Shown: positions 41,066 through 49,334 of the stretch, piece by piece | How positions within the stretch are numbered: the stretch's first letter is position 1 | Layout of the letters: each line of letters begins with the position of its first letter | Source: JAVBLT01 sp031553315 | Lineage (GTDB): Bacteria > Verrucomicrobiota > Kiritimatiellia > RFP12 > DVOR01 | NCBI GenBank assembly: GCA_031553315.1 | Contig: JAVBLT010000017.1 | Span: forward strand, 1-64,000 | Reading direction: 5' to 3' | DNA: 64,000 nt | The notes under the pieces: generated by a model | What the model was told of the DNA's origin: nothing | The model's database searches: none | What the model saw: only the letters and a program-made list of their open reading frames with translations | Translations under genes and position numbers: made by a program

Positions 41066-42064
41066 ATGACCTCCGAAAACAACACCCCCCTTCTCTGCGT
41101 CAGCAGCTCACCCCATACCCACTCCGGCGCCAGCGTCCGCCGGATGATGCTCGACGTGATCCTCGCGCTCCTGCCCGCCGCCGCCGCCGCGATCTGGTTC
41201 TTCCGGCTCGACGCAGTCCGCCTCATCGCCGTGTGCATCGGGGCGGCGATGCTCACCGAGTGGCTCTGCCGCAAGGCCATGCGCCGCGAAAACACCCTCG
41301 GCGACCTCAGCGCCGCGATCACCGGCCTGCTCCTCGCCTTCAACCTCCCGCCCACCCTGCCTTCGTGGATGGCCGCCCTCGGCGCCGTCTTCGCCATCGG
41401 CCTCGCCAAGCAGGTCTTCGGCGGTTTGGGCTACAACCCCTTCAACCCGGCGCTCATTGGGCGCGCGTTCCTGCTCATCTCCTTCACAGGCGCGATGACC
41501 ACCTGGGCCGCGCCCGCGACCTGGGTCGACGGCGTGACCGGCGCCACCCCCCTGGGCCTCTTCAAAGCCTCCATCAAAGGCTTCGATGTCGACGTGACCT
41601 GGAATCTGAAAGACTTTCTCCTCGGCAACATGCGCGGCTGCATCGGCGAGACCTCCGCCCTTGCCCTCTTCATCGGCGGCATGTACCTCATTCTCCGGCG
41701 CGTGATCACCTGGCACATTCCCGCCGCCTACCTCGGCACCGTGGCCCTCTACGCCGCCATCCTCCGCCTTTCGAATCCCGAAACCGCCATGCCGGTGGCC
41801 TTTCACCTGCTCGCGGGCGGCCTCTTCCTCGGCGCCTTCTTCATGGCCACCGACCTTGTGACCTCGCCCATTACCCGGCGCGGCCAGATCATCTTCGGCA
41901 TCGGGTGCGGCGTGATCACTATGATTATCCGCACCGTGCCCAGCGGCGGCTACCCCGAAGGCGTCAGCTTCGCCATCCTCATCATGAACGCCTTCGTGCC
42001 CCTCATCAACATCGCCTCCCGCCGCCGCATCTTCGGCACAGGCAAAAAGGTCCGCGCATCATGA
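41066..42064 (+). CDS. rnfD: Rnf complex subunit RnfD
   Basis: A 332-residue membrane subunit with about ten helices. The covalent-FMN site is the Thr in G-V-T-G-A-T-P-L (around residue 156), and the N-terminus has SPHTHSGASVRRMMLDVILAL. The C-terminal half carries the FFMATDLVTSPITRRGQ motif. The stop overlaps rnfG by 4 bp. Confidence 0.95.
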   Translation: MTSENNTPLLCVSSSPHTHSGASVRRMMLDVILALLPAAAAAIWFFRLDAVRLIAVCIGAAMLTEWLCRKAMRRENTLGDLSAAITGLLLAFNLPPTLPSWMAALGAVFAIGLAKQVFGGLGYNPFNPALIGRAFLLISFTGAMTTWAAPATWVDGVTGATPLGLFKASIKGFDVDVTWNLKDFLLGNMRGCIGETSALALFIGGMYLILRRVITWHIPAAYLGTVALYAAILRLSNPETAMPVAFHLLAGGLFLGAFFMATDLVTSPITRRGQIIFGIGCGVITMIIRTVPSGGYPEGVSFAILIMNAFVPLINIASRRRIFGTGKKVRAS

Positions 42065-42612
42065 ACGCCTTTGCGAAAACACTCTTCTCCGTCACGCTGA
42101 TCACCGGCATCTGCACCCTGATCCTCGCCATCGTCAGCGGAGCCACCGCCGGCCCCATCGAAGCCGCCAAAAAGAAACAAACGCTCGATGCCAGCCGCGC
42201 CGTCCTCCCCGCCGGCCTCGCCGCGCCCCGGCTCGAAACCATCGCCGGGACCGACTTCTACGTATCGCGCAAGGCCGACGGTTCCCTCGCCGGCATCGCC
42301 ATCGAAGGCCGCACCGAAAAGGGCTACAGCGGCCTCGTCACCCTCATGGTCGGCTTCACCCCCGACAACCGCCTCCACGCCTACGAAGTGCTCCAGCAGA
42401 CCGAAACCCCCGGCCTCGGCGTGAAAATCGGCGATCCCGCCTTCAAAAAACAATTCGCCGGCCGATCCCTCGCCACCCTCCCCTGGAAGGTCAACAAAGA
42501 CGGCGGCGACATCGACGCCATCACCGCGGCCACCATCTCCTCCCGCGCCGCCATCGCCGCCGTGGCCGACGCCGCCGCCAAGTTCGCCGCCTACCGCGCC
42601 GCCCACCCTTAA
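42061..42612 (+). CDS. rnfG: Rnf complex subunit RnfG
   Basis: A 183-residue subunit with one N-terminal membrane helix (about 8-28) and a periplasmic FMN-binding domain. The flavinylation site is D-A-I-T-A-A-T-I-S-S at 152-161, with Thr158 as the likely FMN carrier; the usual consensus is S/T-G-A-T, so Gly is replaced by Ala. The domain also shows GLVTLMVGFTPDNRLHAYEV and the Q-Q-T-E-T-P-G-L-G motif. No rnfE follows. Confidence 0.93.
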   Translation: MNAFAKTLFSVTLITGICTLILAIVSGATAGPIEAAKKKQTLDASRAVLPAGLAAPRLETIAGTDFYVSRKADGSLAGIAIEGRTEKGYSGLVTLMVGFTPDNRLHAYEVLQQTETPGLGVKIGDPAFKKQFAGRSLATLPWKVNKDGGDIDAITAATISSRAAIAAVADAAAKFAAYRAAHP

Positions 42613-42624
42613 CCCCCCTCCGCC

Positions 42625-43329
42625 ATGATCCACCTGCTCCATTTCAGCTGGCTCAGCTTCGTGAAGATGCTCTTCCTCTTCACCCCCTTCTTCGTGCTCA
42701 ACGTGTACCTCTCGCTCACCGCCGAAGCCGAGGCCGAAGCCCGCAAACACGTCGCCCTGCGCATCACCGCCGCCGTGTTGACCGGCGGCACCATCTTCTA
42801 CTTCGCCGGCCAGACCCTCCTCAAAATGTTCGGCCTCGAGCTCGACGGTTTCCGCATCGGCGCGGGCATCCTGCTCATGGTCACCGCCCTCGACCTCGCC
42901 CTCAACAACACCATCAAAAAAGCCGACCGCGTGGCCGACATCGGCAACATCGTGGTCGTGCCCATGGCCATTCCCACCATCCTCGGCCCCTCCTGCGCGA
43001 GCTTCATCATGATCATGGGCGCCGAGCAGATGCGCGCCGGCTCCGTTTCCCATCTCTTCGCCGGCTACACCGGCATCCTCGGCGCCATCGCCGCCCTGGG
43101 CGCCATCCTCTACTTCTCCCAGCGCCTTGAGCAGATCTTCGGCCAGAAGATCATCCGCATCTTCAGCAAAGTTTCCGGCGTGATTCTCTCCGCCATGGCC
43201 TCCCAGATGATCGTCACCGGCTTCTTCAACTACATGGATCGCTCCGCCACCGGCCAAAGCGTGGGCCGCATCCTCCACAGGCTCGAGGCGTTCATCGATG
43301 CGACCGTCGCGCTTGCCCAGCGGCTTTGA
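42625..43329 (+). CDS. MarC family integral membrane protein
   Basis: A 234-residue membrane protein with six helices. It aligns with MarC/UPF0056 proteins: TPFFVLNVYLSLT, the GQTLLKMFGLELDGFRIGAG helix-loop, then ADIGNIVVVPMAIPTILGPSCA (family consensus: VP-x-A-x-P-x-x-x-GP). The function of MarC proteins is not known. It starts 12 bp after rnfG and is probably cotranscribed, at the place where rnfE stands in related operons. It is not an RnfE homologue: the ITTNCA-type motif of RnfA/E is absent. Confidence 0.85.
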   Translation: MIHLLHFSWLSFVKMLFLFTPFFVLNVYLSLTAEAEAEARKHVALRITAAVLTGGTIFYFAGQTLLKMFGLELDGFRIGAGILLMVTALDLALNNTIKKADRVADIGNIVVVPMAIPTILGPSCASFIMIMGAEQMRAGSVSHLFAGYTGILGAIAALGAILYFSQRLEQIFGQKIIRIFSKVSGVILSAMASQMIVTGFFNYMDRSATGQSVGRILHRLEAFIDATVALAQRL

Positions 43330-43363
43330 ATGGCCGCCCGGCAAAACCCGCGCGTGCGCCCGC

Positions 43364-43392
43364 TTTACTTTTCCCCGCCATTGAGCTATACT
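43364..43392 (+). promoter_or_regulatory. Sigma-70-type promoter for the M50 protease gene
   Basis: TTTACT (43364-43369), a 17-bp spacer and TATACT (43387-43392). It lies after the MarC gene, 33 bp before the ATG at 43425, and supports that start over the far upstream in-frame ATG at 43326. Confidence 0.7.
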
Positions 43393-43424
43393 TCTGCATT
43401 TCGTTGGGAGAAAGCCGCCGCCGC

Positions 43425-44336
43425 ATGATGAAAAACAGTTATACCCTCTTCACGCTTTTCGGAATTCCGGTCAAAATCGACCTGTCGCTGATCGTGCTGG
43501 TTGTTTTTATCCTCTTCCAGTTCGGCGGCGATCCGATCCTCGGGCTGATGTATTGCGCGGGGCTCCTCTTCTCCATCATCTTCCACGAATTCGCCCATTC
43601 CCTCGCGGCGATCGGCTTCGGCGGGCGCGTGCGCGACATCACCCTGCTCATGTTCGGCGGCGCGGCCACCGTCACCCACATGCCCCGCCGCCCCTGGCAG
43701 CAGCTCCTGATGGCCGCGGCAGGCCCCTTCTCGAGCTTTTTGCTGGCCGCGATCGCCATTGCCCTGGGCGTGTTCACGGAAGGGATGGCGCGCTATTTCT
43801 GCGCGGTGCTGGCCAGCCTCAACTTCATGCTCGGGTTGTTCAACCTCATTCCCGCCTTTCCGATGGACGGCGGGCGGATTCTCTGCGCCGCGCTTGAGAT
43901 CGCCGGCTTCTCCAGGCTGAAAGCGGTCTGGTTCGCCTCGCGCATCGGCAAAGGCATCGCCGTTTTCTGGGTGGCCATGTCGATCCTTTCCTTCTTCGGC
44001 GCCACGCCGAGGCCGCCGGCCGGTTTGCCCTACTGGGGCGATTTACTGTGGTCGCTGATCTTCCAGGGCGGCCTCTTCCTGCTCTTCATCGCGTTTATGA
44101 TTTATCAGGCCGCGGAAGCCGAATACCGCGCGACCGAAGCCTCCAGCTTCGGCCGCTGGAGCAACACCCGCCCGCAGGGGTGCAGCCCCCTGGCCGCCTG
44201 GCTGAGCCGCCGATCCGGGCAACCCCGCCGGGAAGGCGGCGTCTCCGAAGCCGTCATCAGCCCCCCCCCTTATGAAAAAGACGGTCGCAAGCGGATCGTG
44301 CCGCTCGACCATGGCGGCGAAAACAACCGCCCATAG
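43425..44336 (+). CDS. Site-2-type (M50) membrane metalloprotease
   Basis: A 303-residue membrane protein. The zinc motif HEFAHSLAA is in an early membrane helix (about residue 54) and the third ligand is the Asp in NLIPAFPMDGGRIL, the N-x-x-P-x-x-x-x-D-G motif of site-2 proteases. It has six or so helices and a charged, Pro/Arg-rich C-terminal tail without a CBS or PDZ domain. Such proteases cut membrane proteins such as anti-sigma factors within the bilayer. The start is supported by the promoter at 43364-43392; GGAG is 14 bp upstream, rather far. Confidence 0.85.
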   Translation: MMKNSYTLFTLFGIPVKIDLSLIVLVVFILFQFGGDPILGLMYCAGLLFSIIFHEFAHSLAAIGFGGRVRDITLLMFGGAATVTHMPRRPWQQLLMAAAGPFSSFLLAAIAIALGVFTEGMARYFCAVLASLNFMLGLFNLIPAFPMDGGRILCAALEIAGFSRLKAVWFASRIGKGIAVFWVAMSILSFFGATPRPPAGLPYWGDLLWSLIFQGGLFLLFIAFMIYQAAEAEYRATEASSFGRWSNTRPQGCSPLAAWLSRRSGQPRREGGVSEAVISPPPYEKDGRKRIVPLDHGGENNRP

Positions 44337-44348
44337 AAAAGGAAAGCC

Positions 44349-45449
44349 ATGTCACTTGCCGTTGGTATCGTAGGCCTGCCCAATGTGGGCAAATCAACCC
44401 TCTTCAACGCCCTCACCCGCGCCCAAAACGCCGAAGCCGCAAACTACCCCTTCTGCACCATCGAGCCCAACAAGGCGACCGTACCCGTGCGCGACGACCG
44501 CGCCGAAGCGCTCGCCGCCATCGGCAAATCGGGCAAGATCCTCCACGCCACGGTCGACTTCATCGACATCGCCGGGCTTGTGCGCGGCGCCAGCAAAGGC
44601 GAAGGCCTCGGCAACAAATTCCTCGCCAACATCCGCGAGGCCGACGCGATCCTCCAGGTCGTCCGCTGCTTTGACAACGACGACGTGGTGCACGTGGAAG
44701 GCACCGTCGACCCCATCCGCGACATCGAGATCATCGAAACCGAGCTCGTCCTGGCCGATCTGCAATCGCTCGAAAAACGCATCGAGCGCATCGGCCGCCA
44801 GGCCCGCGCCGACAAAGACCTCCGCCGCGAAGTCGAAGCCATGCAGCTCCTCCTCGCCCACGTCAACGAAGGAAACCCCGTCCGCACCTATCCGCGCACC
44901 GAAAACGACGCGCTCGACGCCACCCTCGCCGAGCTCCAGTTCCTCACCGACAAACCCATCATCTACGTGGCCAACGTTTCGGAAGACGCGCTCGCCGCAG
45001 ACAACGAACACGTGACCCGCCTCAAGGCCCACGCCCAAGCCGCCGGGTGCGGCACCGTCACCATCTGCGCCTCCGTCGAAGCCGAAATGGCCGGCCTTTC
45101 CGACGATGAACGCAATGAGTTCCTCCAGAGCTACGGCCTCGCCGAAAGCGGCCTCGACATCACCATCCGCAAAGCCTACCACACCCTCGGCCTCATGAGC
45201 TACTTCACCGTCGGCCCCATGGAAACCCACGCCTGGACCATCCGCCGCGGCTGGACCGCACCCAAAGCCGCCGGCGTCATCCACTCCGACTTCGAGCGCG
45301 GCTTCATCCGCGCCGAAGTCATCTCATTCGCAGACTACACCACCCACAAAGGCGAAGCCGGCGCCAAAGCCGCCGGCCTGATGCGCCTCGAAGGCAAAGA
45401 ATATGTGATGCAGGATGGCGACGTCGTCCACTTCCTCTTCAACGTGTAA
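44349..45449 (+). CDS. ychF: YchF/OLA1 family GTPase-type ATPase
   Basis: A 366-residue cytoplasmic P-loop protein. G1 is GLPNVGKST (9-17), G2 region ANYPFCTIEPN, G3 DIAGLVRGASKGEGLGN, and a coiled-coil hairpin lies between about 125 and 170. The TGS domain ends the protein (SYFTVGPMETHAWTIRRG...YVMQDGDVVHFLFNV). The G4 motif is non-canonical, in line with a preference for ATP over GTP. YchF binds ribosomes and affects oxidative-stress responses. GAAAGG precedes the ATG. Confidence 0.96.
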   Translation: MSLAVGIVGLPNVGKSTLFNALTRAQNAEAANYPFCTIEPNKATVPVRDDRAEALAAIGKSGKILHATVDFIDIAGLVRGASKGEGLGNKFLANIREADAILQVVRCFDNDDVVHVEGTVDPIRDIEIIETELVLADLQSLEKRIERIGRQARADKDLRREVEAMQLLLAHVNEGNPVRTYPRTENDALDATLAELQFLTDKPIIYVANVSEDALAADNEHVTRLKAHAQAAGCGTVTICASVEAEMAGLSDDERNEFLQSYGLAESGLDITIRKAYHTLGLMSYFTVGPMETHAWTIRRGWTAPKAAGVIHSDFERGFIRAEVISFADYTTHKGEAGAKAAGLMRLEGKEYVMQDGDVVHFLFNV

Positions 45450-45460
45450 GGGAGATCCCA

Positions 45461-46555
45461 ATGAAAAACGGTTATGAGCTGCCCGGCGATCGCGCCACCA
45501 TGCCCTCCTGGGTGAAAACAGCCCTCTTCGGAGGCATACCCACCCTCCTGCTCGTGATTATTCTTTGCGCCGCGGGCAACTGCGGCGGCAACACCGAACC
45601 CCCGCCCGAAGGCACCCCCGCGCCCGAAAGCACCCATACCCGGCCCGCCCCCGCCGCCGCACCCGGCCAGCCACCCGCTCAACCCCGGCAGCAGCCCGCG
45701 CAAGTGAAACCCAAAGCCCCCGCCACCTATTCTTTCGACGGCGCCGCCCAAGGCGACCTCGCCCTGCCCAACGCCAAAAGCTGCCTCACCGGAATTCTCG
45801 TCGACGCCGACAACCACCGCGTGCTCTGGGCAAAAGACGCCCGAAAAGCCGTACCCATCGCCTCCATGACCAAGATGATGACGCTTCTCCTCGCCTTTGA
45901 AGACATGGAGACCCGACCCGAAATCACCCTCTCCACCCCCGTAGCCGTCACCCCCGAAGCCAATAAAATCGGCGGCAGCCAAGTCTACCTCGACCCCCGC
46001 GAAACCTTCCCCTTCGGCGAGCTCCTCAAAAGCGTCGCCATCAAAAGCGCCAACGATTCCGCCTACCTCGTCGCCGAATTCCTCAATAATGGCGACGTCG
46101 CCGGCTTCACCGCCCGCATGAACACCCGCGCCGCCGAGCTGGGCATGACCTCGACCGCCTTTCTCAACTCCCACGGCCTCGCGAAAGAATTGCCCAACGG
46201 CGTCAAAAAAGATTCCCTCAGCTCCGCGCTCGACATGGTCATCCTCGGCGAACAGCTCCTCCACTACCCCCAGCTCATGACCTGGGCCTCAACCCCCATG
46301 GATTCCTTCCGCGACGGCAAAACCGAGCTCAAGAACCACAACAACCTCGTCTTCAAAAAAGTCAACGGCGTCGACGGCCTCAAAACCGGCTTCATCAACA
46401 GCTCCGGCTTCTGCGTCACCGTCAGCTGCCTGCGCGGCGGCAAACGCACCCTCGCCTGCGTCACCGGCTTCAAAACCTATAAAGAGCGCGACGCCTTCGC
46501 CGAAGCCCTCCTCAACTGGGGCTACACCCGCCTCGCCGAACCCCAAAGGAAATAA
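45461..46555 (+). CDS. D-alanyl-D-alanine carboxypeptidase (peptidase S11)
   Basis: A 364-residue penicillin-binding-type enzyme that trims peptidoglycan stem peptides. An N-terminal membrane anchor (about 18-38) and a Pro/Ala/Gln linker (45-90) lead to the catalytic domain: S135-M-T-K138, S196-A-N198 and K308-T-G310 form the SxxK, SxN and KTG motifs. The N-terminal anchor replaces the C-terminal amphipathic anchor of DacA. It lies 11 bp after ychF and just before two small exported proteins. Confidence 0.93.
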   Translation: MKNGYELPGDRATMPSWVKTALFGGIPTLLLVIILCAAGNCGGNTEPPPEGTPAPESTHTRPAPAAAPGQPPAQPRQQPAQVKPKAPATYSFDGAAQGDLALPNAKSCLTGILVDADNHRVLWAKDARKAVPIASMTKMMTLLLAFEDMETRPEITLSTPVAVTPEANKIGGSQVYLDPRETFPFGELLKSVAIKSANDSAYLVAEFLNNGDVAGFTARMNTRAAELGMTSTAFLNSHGLAKELPNGVKKDSLSSALDMVILGEQLLHYPQLMTWASTPMDSFRDGKTELKNHNNLVFKKVNGVDGLKTGFINSSGFCVTVSCLRGGKRTLACVTGFKTYKERDAFAEALLNWGYTRLAEPQRK

Positions 46556-46559
46556 TCCC

Positions 46560-47012
46560 ATGCGCACCCTGCTCCTCACCCTCCTCGGCGCCGCCCTCCT
46601 CTTCGCCGGGTGCCTCTCCGACCGGGATCGCATCCGCAAGCGCATCGATTCCAAACCCGAAATCTTCCAACAATACCCCGAAGCCGAGCGCCAGCGCCTT
46701 GAACGCGGCGAGCTCCACGTGGGCGACGACAAAAACGCCGCCTGGTTCGTCTACGGCTCCCCCTCCCAGACCTCCACCCGCACCACCGCCGCCGGAAAAA
46801 CCGAGATCTGGGTCTACACCGTGCAGGCCGTGCAAAACAACTTCCCCGAGCCGCGCCTCGTCTCCTACCCCGTGCGCACCTCCACCGGCCGCACCGTCTA
46901 CCTCAACGACTACTATTACATGGACGGCACCACCTATGCCGAAGTGGAAGCCCTCCGCATCGAATTCCAAAATGACCGCGTCACCGTCATCGAAGCCGTA
47001 GACCACAACTAA
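46560..47012 (+). CDS. Small lipoprotein, BamE/SmpA-like in layout
   Basis: A 150-residue lipoprotein (lipobox LLFAG-C). The mature part has the layout helix-turn-strand: RQRLERGELHVGDDKNAAWF, the VYGSPSQTSTRTTAAGKTEI segment and strands ending IEFQNDRVTVI. This is close to the pattern of BamE/SmpA-type lipoproteins (a G-x-x-x-x-x-V-x-x-x-x-G-x-P turn before W-x-Y strands), but identity is too low for certainty. It lies 4 bp after the carboxypeptidase gene. Confidence 0.6.
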   Translation: MRTLLLTLLGAALLFAGCLSDRDRIRKRIDSKPEIFQQYPEAERQRLERGELHVGDDKNAAWFVYGSPSQTSTRTTAAGKTEIWVYTVQAVQNNFPEPRLVSYPVRTSTGRTVYLNDYYYMDGTTYAEVEALRIEFQNDRVTVIEAVDHN

Positions 47013-47021
47013 GAAAACGCC

Positions 47022-47534
47022 GTGAAAGCACTGGCCGCCCTGCTTTTCCTCCTCCTTTCGTTTTTCGCCTTGGGCGGAAACATTGAGGCATGGATCGCCC
47101 CTGAAACCCTCCGGCAGGTAAAAGGCAAGCCCCGCGAAGAAATCTTCGCCGCCTTCGACAACACCCCCCGACCCATCGCCGCCGTCCCCTTGGGCTACGC
47201 CACCCTCCTCGACCCCGCCGTCACCAACGCCACCCTCTACTGCGGCATGGCCTACTTCCTCGATCACGCCGTCAACCACCATCCCGAGCTCCCCGCCGCC
47301 GCCTACACCAACCTTCAAGCCACCATCACCCACGCCGACAGCGTCAAGCTCGACACCCGCGCCGAAAACCGCCGGGCCCTCATGTTCATCAAAGGCCGGG
47401 AGCCTCCCTACACCATCGCCGTCGTCGGCATCGGCAAACGCAAAGGCGAAAAAATCCTCCTCCACAAAACCTTCTTTCAAACACCCAGCCCCCCCTATCC
47501 CCGCATTCCAAACCTATCTTTGGAGACGCCATGA
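47022..47534 (+). CDS. Secreted protein of unknown function
   Basis: A 170-residue protein starting at GTG 47022, 9 bp after the preceding stop; the start gives a signal peptide ending FALGG. The C-terminal 50 residues hold a strand pair and a RRALMFIKGREPPYTIAVVG segment followed by a basic GKRKGEKILLHKTFF ending, somewhat like PBECR/toxin-type nuclease tails, but catalytic residues cannot be defined. It overlaps the GH20 start by 4 bp, so the two are coupled. Confidence 0.5.
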   Translation: MKALAALLFLLLSFFALGGNIEAWIAPETLRQVKGKPREEIFAAFDNTPRPIAAVPLGYATLLDPAVTNATLYCGMAYFLDHAVNHHPELPAAAYTNLQATITHADSVKLDTRAENRRALMFIKGREPPYTIAVVGIGKRKGEKILLHKTFFQTPSPPYPRIPNLSLETP

Positions 47535-49120
47535 CCGCCCAAGCCTTCCTCGCCGCCGCCCTTCTCCTTTCACTCCCCGCCTCCGCCGCCCTCCCCGCCG
47601 GCGTCATCCCCCTGCCCGCCAAAATCGAAATGGCTCCAGACCCCCGGCCCGCCACCCTCAAAAAAGAACTCCTCCGCCTCTCCCTCCCCACCGGCATCCG
47701 CCCCGCCGTCCTCATGAAAGCCATGCGCTCCATCCACGAAAGCAAAGCCTTCGAACAGGTTCAGCTCATCATGCCCGGCTCCACAGCCCCCCGCGACCTC
47801 GCCCTGCGCATCGACCCCGCCCTCCCCAAGGAAGGCTACCGCCTCACCGCCGACCCCGCCGCCCTCACCATCCACGCCAATGACGACGCCGGCTGGTTCT
47901 ACGGCATCCAGACCCTCCTTCAGCTCCTCACCCCCGCCGAAAACAACACCTACACCGTCGCCCCCTGCACCGTCAGCGACTCCCCCCGCTTCGCCTGGCG
48001 CGGCCTCATGGTCGACGATTGCCGCCACTTCTTCGGCAAAGAAACCCTCAAAACCATCATCCGCGAAATGGCCGCCCTCAAGCTCAACCGCCTCCACTGG
48101 CACCTCACCGACGACCAAGGCTGGCGCATCCAAATCAACGCCTACCCCCTCCTCACCGAAATCGGCGCCGCCCGCCTCTCATCCCCCAAAAAAGGCGACC
48201 GAAACACCCCCGACAACACCCCCTACGGCCCCTACTTCTACACCCAGGCCGACGTCGCCGAAATCGTCCGCTACGCCGAAGAACACTGCGTCACCATCGT
48301 TCCCGAGTTCGAAACCCCCGGCCACGCCTGCGCCGCCATCGCCGCCTACCCCGGCCTCTCCTGCCGCAAACAGCCCAAAAACGTCCGCACCACCTGGGGC
48401 GTGGAAGACGACGTGTATTGCCTCGGCACCCCCGAAACCCTCACCTTCATCGACGCCGTCATCGGCGAAATGCTCCTCCTCTTCCCCGGCCCCTACTTCC
48501 ACATCGGCGGCGACGAAGCCCCCCATCAGCGCTGGGAAGCCTGCCCCGCCTGCCAGGCCCTCCTCGCCCGCGACAACCTCAAAAAAGCCGCCGACCTCCA
48601 GCCCTGGCTCGTCCGCCGCCTCAGCCGCCACCTCCAAAGCGCCCGCCGCACCCCCGTGATCTGGTGGGAAGACTGCATGGCCGGCCAGATCCCCGCCGAC
48701 ACCATCGTCTTCTGCTGGCGCGCCCGGCCCGGCGTCGGCACCGTCTCCGCCCAAGGCAACCCCATCGTCGTCACCTACCCCTATTACCTCGACTACGGCC
48801 AATTCCCCGCCTCCGACGGCCTCGAATACATCTACGGCCTCGTGACCTCCCAAAGCGTCTACACAGCCAACCCCCTCAAAGACGTCGCCCCCGGTCGCGA
48901 AAGCACCGTCATCGGCATCCAGGGCAACATGTGGTCCGAATGCACCTGGACCCCCGAAGAGCTCCTTTGGAAAGCCTTCCCCCGCGCCTTCGCCCTTGCC
49001 GAAACCGCCTGGTCCCCCGAAGCCGCCCGCAACTGGGAAACCTTCAAACCCCGCGCCGCCCGCTACCGCGAAACCCTCGCCGCCCGCGGCATCAAAGCCG
49101 CCCCCGTGGAAATGAAATAG
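47531..49120 (+). CDS. Secreted beta-N-acetylhexosaminidase (GH20)
   Basis: A 529-residue exported glycosidase (signal peptide ending SASA-A). The N-terminal GH20b-like domain is followed by the barrel with WRGLMVDDCRHFFGKETL, LNRLHWHLTDDQGWRI, and the catalytic pair in HIGGDE (Asp328-Glu329), then W-x-x-C-x-x-C around 333-341. GH20 enzymes remove terminal GlcNAc/GalNAc from glycans such as mucin O-glycans by a substrate-assisted mechanism; Asp328-Glu329 is the expected catalytic pair. With the M60 peptidase at 19030 this supports mucin degradation. The stop TAG is the first triplet of hairpin repeat D. Confidence 0.93.
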   Translation: MTAQAFLAAALLLSLPASAALPAGVIPLPAKIEMAPDPRPATLKKELLRLSLPTGIRPAVLMKAMRSIHESKAFEQVQLIMPGSTAPRDLALRIDPALPKEGYRLTADPAALTIHANDDAGWFYGIQTLLQLLTPAENNTYTVAPCTVSDSPRFAWRGLMVDDCRHFFGKETLKTIIREMAALKLNRLHWHLTDDQGWRIQINAYPLLTEIGAARLSSPKKGDRNTPDNTPYGPYFYTQADVAEIVRYAEEHCVTIVPEFETPGHACAAIAAYPGLSCRKQPKNVRTTWGVEDDVYCLGTPETLTFIDAVIGEMLLLFPGPYFHIGGDEAPHQRWEACPACQALLARDNLKKAADLQPWLVRRLSRHLQSARRTPVIWWEDCMAGQIPADTIVFCWRARPGVGTVSAQGNPIVVTYPYYLDYGQFPASDGLEYIYGLVTSQSVYTANPLKDVAPGRESTVIGIQGNMWSECTWTPEELLWKAFPRAFALAETAWSPEAARNWETFKPRAARYRETLAARGIKAAPVEMK

Positions 49121-49281
49121 AGCATATTTCGATTGATCTTTCCGCTTTTTCTCGGTGCTTTTTGTTTTTGAACTTCACCCTTTCAGATCGCCGTAGCGTT
49201 GCTACGGCTCACCTCAAGCGTTTGTCAAAACCAAAATTCACCTTCGCAAAATCCGGGAAATCTCATTCGAAACATGCTCTC
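49118..49281 (+). repeat. Long-hairpin interspersed repeat, copy D
   Basis: Begins TAGAGCATATTTCGATTGATC and ends TCGAAACATGCTCTC. Core CCGTAGC-gtt-GCTACGG. It is nearly identical to copy A. Its first triplet is the stop codon of the GH20 gene. The first 20 bp pair with the last 20 bp with only about four mismatches. Confidence 0.85.
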
Positions 49282-49330
49282 GCTTCAATAAAAAACCACC
49301 CCTTTCGGAGTGGTTTTTCATTGAAGCGAG
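49279..49330. terminator. Bidirectional terminator with extended stem
   Basis: CTCGCTTCAAT (49279-49289) pairs with ATTGAAGCGAG (49320-49330), and the inside holds AAAAACCAC/GTGGTTTTT, so it serves the GH20 gene (+) and the PEP-CTERM gene (-). The outer arm touches the end of hairpin repeat D. Confidence 0.85.
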
Positions 49331-49334
49331 GGGG

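Noticed and set aside
42625..43329. RnfE assignment for the gene after rnfG
   Set aside because: Sequence follows MarC family motifs and lacks the conserved L-I-T-T-N-C-A of RnfA/RnfE.
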